A DNA stretch of 10,258 bases, from positions 1-10,258 of the forward strand of contig DGZP01000104.1 in assembly GCA_002398565.1 (NCBI GenBank). Reading direction: 5' to 3'. Below the pieces are notes generated by a model. That model was not told the DNA's origin, ran no database searches, and was given only the letters and a program-made list of their open reading frames with translations. The position numbers were made by a program, and so were the translations under genes. Shown here piece after piece: positions 7,101-10,258 of this stretch (positions are counted from its first letter, which is position 1; each line of letters begins with the position of its first letter). The stretch comes from Proteiniphilum sp. UBA4977. GTDB lineage: Bacteria; Bacteroidota; Bacteroidia; Bacteroidales; Dysgonomonadaceae.

Positions 7101-7568
7101 TTCAAGGGATTCGATTTTTCAATCTTATTCCAAGGAGCCTCAAATGTAAGTCATAGATACCATAGACGAGAAATCAGAGGGTTCGAGGAAGGTTCCAATG
7201 CTCCAGATTACATGATTGCAAGCTGGACACATGAACGGTATCAGCAAGGTTTACCAATCAATTTCCCCAGGTATAATTTGGGAATAACTTACGCGAATGC
7301 AAATCATCAAAGCTCCACGTTTAACACAGTAGATGCCTCGTATGTACGATTAAAAAATATCGAGTTTGGTTATACCTTATCGGGAAAAATTTTAAAAAAT
7401 ATAGGCTTGAATTCGATACGGATTTATATTAACGGGGATAACCTTCATACCTGGGATTCATTGTTACCGGGAACAGATCCTGAATCAACCGGTGCCGGTT
7501 TAAGTGAAAATGACAGGCCTTATCCTGTCACCCGAAGGCTGAATTTTGGTTTAAACGTTAAATTTTAA
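4158..7568 (+). CDS. SusC/RagA-family TonB-dependent outer-membrane transporter with N-terminal STN signalling domain
   Basis: The protein is 1136 residues. A basic leader and signal peptide occupy residues 1-44 (hydrophobic KLVFFFLLLSTNLIWA, probable cleavage after TYAQ). The Met at residue 22 is an alternative start, but ATG 4158 matches the long-leader form common in STN-bearing SusCs. In order follow an STN domain (~46-118), a carboxypeptidase-regulatory-like domain (~137-210), a TonB-box/linker EEVVVVGYGTQ (214-224), a plug (~225-340, including SVSILKDASATAVYG and GVMIITTKRG), and a 22-strand-type barrel ending in the Phe-terminated FGLNVKF. A calcium-loop-like DINGDGVIDGDD (7002-7037) is typical of the family. 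It imports large ligands, usually oligosaccharides, using TonB energy, and the STN domain should signal to the FecR-like protein encoded just upstream. The SusD-family lid lies 11 bases downstream. The substrate cannot be read from the sequence. Confidence 0.96.
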   Translation: MKKKRLKQKFPIRELKKLFCIMKLVFFFLLLSTNLIWAVQTYAQITSLNLDLNNVALEEVFNAIRKQSEFEFFYNNDQINTTVKVSVKAKEADIEEVLEQVLPAIYEYKIKDRYILINKRKEVTPGLSPQPQQIKKTIIGVITDQKGESIIGANIVEVGTTNGTVTDINGNFALRVEPDATIHISYIGYLSQDIYTSGRNTFKIVLEEDTKALEEVVVVGYGTQNKVTITGSISTISTAELTQSPVSNISNALAGRLPGLLSVQRSGQPGADQSTIRIRGVSSFSGTQDPLVIVDGIEGVNYNVIDPNEIESVSILKDASATAVYGVRGANGVMIITTKRGQSGAPKVSYSYEYAVQEFSDVRHSMNAVDYATHYNLAQSYDGYITGAYNPHFSNEAIEKFRTHEDPVFYPDVDWFAYMFDKTSGQQRHNFNINGGTDKIKYFVSLGYFTQEGLIKHTQTITDYDAGIKFERYNIRSNFDFNITNRLSLNADISTQIEDRSGTNTPVTRLFEQVWRSNPMDAPKLKDTGGRYVVLDTKMDPGNPIDYLISYGYKRDYSNYLNASIRLNYKLDQITKGLSIRGLISYNNYYQQAQYYSKNKESYSAIRLNDGTINYIPITEPSPYGFSESMGKNRKIYFETALDYNRKFGLHNVAGLLLYNQSKYHSPNLAYLIPNGYQGLVGRITYDYANRYMLDVNFGYNGTENFAEGKRFGFFPAISLGWAASEESFFPENDFLTFLKLRASYGEVGNDRVGGARFLYRPSSWIYVNNDYRFGIGADVQGHRGAKEAALGNPDLTWERAKKTNIGADAAFLQDRLKVTIDYFTEKRDNILTTFNTIPFVVGAQLPPYNFGKMNNEGWDGEISYNNKVNLFNYWIKGNLTYARNTIIEMDEITRLYPYLMRTGQSYGQMYGLRDDGLYNSWEEINRVNRPLYQMQNDKIQPGDIKYYDINGDGVIDGDDQIPIGYSNFPEVIFGTSIGGNFKGFDFSILFQGASNVSHRYHRREIRGFEEGSNAPDYMIASWTHERYQQGLPINFPRYNLGITYANANHQSSTFNTVDASYVRLKNIEFGYTLSGKILKNIGLNSIRIYINGDNLHTWDSLLPGTDPESTGAGLSENDRPYPVTRRLNFGLNVKF

Positions 7569-7579
7569 AACTATTGAAA

Positions 7580-9301
7580 ATGAAAAAGATATTTTTACTA
7601 TTAATTGGCTTTACTATATTATCGGGTGTTTTGACCTCTTGTGAGGATATTTTCGGAGATTTTCTTGATAAAGCACCCGGAATAGATGTGACAATAGATA
7701 CCATATTCAGCTCTCCCAGTCAGGTTGAAACTGCTATCGTCCATTTATATAATTATGATGCAGGAGGATTCTCCATATTTCCAGTGTCCGGGGGCGCTAT
7801 GCAATGGGAGTATAATACAGCCTACTCGGATGAAGGTCAGTCGGGGCAAACCTGGACTTTCTCTAATACCTATAATTCCGGTGCACTGACTGCAGCTGGT
7901 ATGTTTCCAATTGATAGAGCATTTAACTCCCGCTGGGTAGGTATCCGCCATGCCAATATACTCCTTCAGCAAGTTGATGATGTTCCGGGAATGACAAGCC
8001 AACAGATCAATGAGGCAAAAGGGCAGGCTAGATTTATACGTGCACTGCGCTACTTTGAAATGTTTAAGCGTTACGGCTCTGTTCCTATTGTTGAAACTCC
8101 CTTTGAATTAAGTGATGATTTTTTTGTTGGGAGAAATAAGTTAGAAGAAGTTGTAGATTTTATAGTGGCGGACTGTGACGCGGCAGCATCACTATTGCCT
8201 GAAAAACAACCGGTTGATATGTTCGGAAGAGCCTCGAAAGGCGCGGCATTAATGCTGAAAGCGAGAACATTGCTTTATGCAGCCAGTCCGCTCTTCAACA
8301 CCGGAACTCCTTATCTGGATATGGAAAATAAAGAACATAACAATTATATCTGTTTAGGAAATTATGATGTGAATAGATGGCAGGCTGCAGCTGATGCAGC
8401 CAAGGCATGTATCGATTGGGCTCAATCGAACGGCTATCATCTGATCACTGATAAAGGAGTGGATGAGAACTACAGATACATGCATGAGAATGACGGGAAT
8501 GCAGAGATCATATTAGCATCTCGCGTCTATGGACCCGGGGCAGCCTGGACCTGGCCATGGATTGGCTTTATCATCTGGTCTCATTCACACGGTTCAAGTA
8601 TGACTTACAATTTTTTACAGTTATATGAAAAACAGGACGGAACACAGCAAGATTGGAATCCTATCGGGGGTGACGACCTGACTGAAAAACTTTCGGAGCT
8701 TGACAGGCGATTTCATCAATCTACGGCTCCGGTTGGATCATATTGGAATGCCGATATTCCGATGGTAAATTCATTTGTCGGTGGAGATCTCAATGCAGGT
8801 TGTTTTGGTGGTACATGGATTACAAAATTCTGTCCGCAAGGGATGAGAAAAAGTGGGGGTAGTTACGTACCCAACGATGTGATTTTTCGGCTTGCGGAAG
8901 CATACCTCAATTATGCGGAAGCATTGAACGAAGCACAAGGCCCGGTAAATGAGGCATATAATTATGTCAACATGATCCGATCCCGGTCAGGTCAACCTGA
9001 TTTACCCCCTGATCTCACTCAAGACCAGTTTAGGAAACGTGTTAGAAATGAACGTGCTATTGAACTTTTCGGAGAATTCCATCGTCAGTGGGATCTCAAT
9101 AGGTGGCTTATAGCCGAAGAAGTTTTCAACAAAGATTTCCAGGGGTTCAAAGCTTATAGAAACCCGGCTCCGCCCAATTTCAGATATGAAGTGTATAATA
9201 TTGGAACCAGAATTTTTCCACGCAGACAATATCTTTTACCATTTCTCCGCGATGAGGTTTTGAAAAAAGACTATTTAGTTCAAAATCCGGGATGGGATTG
9301 A
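7580..9301 (+). CDS. SusD/RagB-family surface glycan-binding lipoprotein
   Basis: The protein is 573 residues from the ATG at 7580. An in-frame TTG at 7574 would add two residues, but ATG is the better choice. The signal peptide is MKKIFLLLIGFTILSGVLTSC, a lipobox (LTSC) with the lipidated Cys at residue 21, so the mature protein is membrane-anchored and expected at the cell surface. The SusD N-terminal region is marked by QARFIRALRYFEMFKRYGSVP (around residues 149-169). The RagB/SusD C-terminal block reads FRLAEAYLNYAEALNE, VNMIRSRSGQPDLP and RNERAIELFGEFHRQWDLNRW. Length and order fit the family. It should sit as a hinged lid on the SusC-type barrel encoded 11 bases upstream and help capture the ligand. 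Aromatic-rich stretches (for example AAWTWPWIGFIIW) may form the ligand site, but no specific sugar can be inferred. Confidence 0.95.
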   Translation: MKKIFLLLIGFTILSGVLTSCEDIFGDFLDKAPGIDVTIDTIFSSPSQVETAIVHLYNYDAGGFSIFPVSGGAMQWEYNTAYSDEGQSGQTWTFSNTYNSGALTAAGMFPIDRAFNSRWVGIRHANILLQQVDDVPGMTSQQINEAKGQARFIRALRYFEMFKRYGSVPIVETPFELSDDFFVGRNKLEEVVDFIVADCDAAASLLPEKQPVDMFGRASKGAALMLKARTLLYAASPLFNTGTPYLDMENKEHNNYICLGNYDVNRWQAAADAAKACIDWAQSNGYHLITDKGVDENYRYMHENDGNAEIILASRVYGPGAAWTWPWIGFIIWSHSHGSSMTYNFLQLYEKQDGTQQDWNPIGGDDLTEKLSELDRRFHQSTAPVGSYWNADIPMVNSFVGGDLNAGCFGGTWITKFCPQGMRKSGGSYVPNDVIFRLAEAYLNYAEALNEAQGPVNEAYNYVNMIRSRSGQPDLPPDLTQDQFRKRVRNERAIELFGEFHRQWDLNRWLIAEEVFNKDFQGFKAYRNPAPPNFRYEVYNIGTRIFPRRQYLLPFLRDEVLKKDYLVQNPGWD

Positions 9302-9365
9302 GAGTATTATTTAACAGAAAAACAAGTTAAAAAAGGGCGCATTGTAATCTTAATTTAAATAGAAT

Positions 9366-10258
9366 ATGACTTTAAAATATATTATTCAACGACTGAATAT
9401 ATTTTCTATTTCAGTTATCATTTTTACTTTTCTCTCCGTTGAACCTGCATTTACCCAAGCAGGAGATACCATAAAGTATAATCAGGAAAAAGAAAATATT
9501 GCGTATGGGATACAACCAGACTGGATGGTGACAGGTGCAATATCAAAGATTTCAGGCAATGAACTCAAGTCATCATTCGTGACTAATTTCGCAGGTACTT
9601 TACCGGGAAATTTACCCGGGTTGACGGCAATTCCTGGCAACAATGAACCCGGTTATGAAACATTCAATATGGTCAGCCGGGGAATCAATACATTTGGGAT
9701 AGGTGAAACCGACATGTTGATCCTGGTAGATGGATTCGTGGATGTCAATTTTCAAAGCCTGACACCTGATGAAATTGAATCTGTTGTGTTGCTTAAAGAT
9801 GCGGCTGCTACCGCTATGTATGGGAGCAGAGCTGCAAACGGGGTATTGTTGATAACGACAAAAAGAGGGAAAGAGGGGCCTTTATCTATAAACTTCAGCA
9901 TGCAACTTGGTTTGCAAAAGCCCACCAATCTGCCAAAGTTCCTAGGAGCATACGATTACGCTAAGCTTTATAACGAAGCCAGAACAAATAATGGAATGGC
10001 AGAACTCTATACTGAAGCTGATTTGAATTCGTATCAGAAAGGGGATGATCCTTATCATCATCCCGATGTAAACTGGTATAAGGAGTTACTGAGAAACTCA
10101 TCTCCCTTATCGAATTATAATCTTAATTTTTCGGGTTCATTTTCCGGAGTCCGCTATTTCGTGTCGTTAAATCATTTGAGAAATGATCTTTTGTATAAAA
10201 AGACCGGTGATTTGTCTGAATTCAGTGTCAATTCAAATTATTCACGTACCAATTTTCG
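9366..10258 (+). CDS. Second SusC/RagA-like transporter, short N-terminus form, 3' end outside window
   Basis: An open frame runs from ATG 9366 to the window end with no stop (297 complete codons). A signal peptide (hydrophobic residues ~11-27, probable cleavage near AFTQ, residues 28-31) is followed almost at once by a SusC plug: IAYGIQPDWMVTGAISKISGNEL (46-68), then a GTLPGNLPGL block, DMLILVDGFVDV, PDEIESVVLLKDAAATAMYGSRAANGV and LLITTKRGK. The first barrel strands follow (for example FSGVRYFVSLNHL). Unlike the SusC at 4158 it has neither an STN nor a carboxypeptidase-regulatory-like domain, and its TonB-box region is reduced to a YGIQ-like remnant. It therefore cannot signal through the FecR-like protein by the usual route. 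It follows the SusD gene after 64 bases in the same direction, probably in the same transcription unit, and may have its own SusD partner beyond the window. Confidence 0.93.
   Translation, partial: MTLKYIIQRLNIFSISVIIFTFLSVEPAFTQAGDTIKYNQEKENIAYGIQPDWMVTGAISKISGNELKSSFVTNFAGTLPGNLPGLTAIPGNNEPGYETFNMVSRGINTFGIGETDMLILVDGFVDVNFQSLTPDEIESVVLLKDAAATAMYGSRAANGVLLITTKRGKEGPLSINFSMQLGLQKPTNLPKFLGAYDYAKLYNEARTNNGMAELYTEADLNSYQKGDDPYHHPDVNWYKELLRNSSPLSNYNLNFSGSFSGVRYFVSLNHLRNDLLYKKTGDLSEFSVNSNYSRTNF

Noticed and set aside
7574..7579. TTG start for the SusD gene
   Set aside because: The in-frame ATG two codons later gives a normal lipoprotein signal peptide, so the TTG is unnecessary.
1..10258. CRISPR arrays, tRNA/rRNA genes, phage or defence genes
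   Set aside because: No regularly spaced repeats, tRNA-like cloverleaf or defence-family motif was seen on either strand.

Overview
The window suggests a member of the Bacteroidota, most likely order Bacteroidales. The evidence is a SusC/SusD outer-membrane pair preceded by an ECF sigma factor and a FecR-type anti-sigma factor, a GH92 glycosidase, the lack of strong Shine-Dalgarno sequences before most starts, and remnant proteins (RecG, AroB) that read like Bacteroidales versions. Family assignments rest on recognised motifs; no database search was possible.

Layout. (1) 1-1331, + strand: the C-terminal ~443 residues of a GH92 glycosidase whose start lies upstream of the window. Its usual catalytic-acid Glu is replaced by Gln, which suggests a mannosyl-phosphate-type substrate or a weakened enzyme. 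(2) 1339-2184: a decay zone. A truncated, internally deleted and frameshifted recG remnant on the - strand abuts a truncated, frameshifted aroB remnant on the + strand. Both have lost their N-terminal parts at the same breakpoint near 1760. (3) 2185-2310: a leader with a promoter-like box and a 14-bp-arm hairpin. (4) 2311-4063: ECF sigma factor and FecR-like anti-sigma factor. The promoter-like box is repeated between them at the same internal spacing. (5) 4064-4157: a spacer with a second hairpin. (6) 4158-9301: a SusC-family TonB-dependent transporter carrying an N-terminal STN signalling domain, then a SusD-family lipoprotein. (7) 9366-end: the start of a second, structurally different SusC-like transporter that lacks both the STN and the carboxypeptidase-regulatory-like domains and runs off the window.

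How it works together. Genes 2311-9301 form a standard trans-envelope regulated uptake locus. When the SusC/SusD pair binds its ligand, the STN domain of SusC should signal to the periplasmic FecR-like domain of the anti-sigma factor. This frees the ECF sigma factor to transcribe the transporter genes and possibly its own genes. No degradative enzyme lies downstream inside the window, so the ligand cannot be named. The GH92 gene sits on the other side of the pseudogene scar and may belong to a different polysaccharide-utilisation locus. Base composition also shifts, from GC-richer DNA in the GH92/recG part to AT-richer DNA in the SusCD part.
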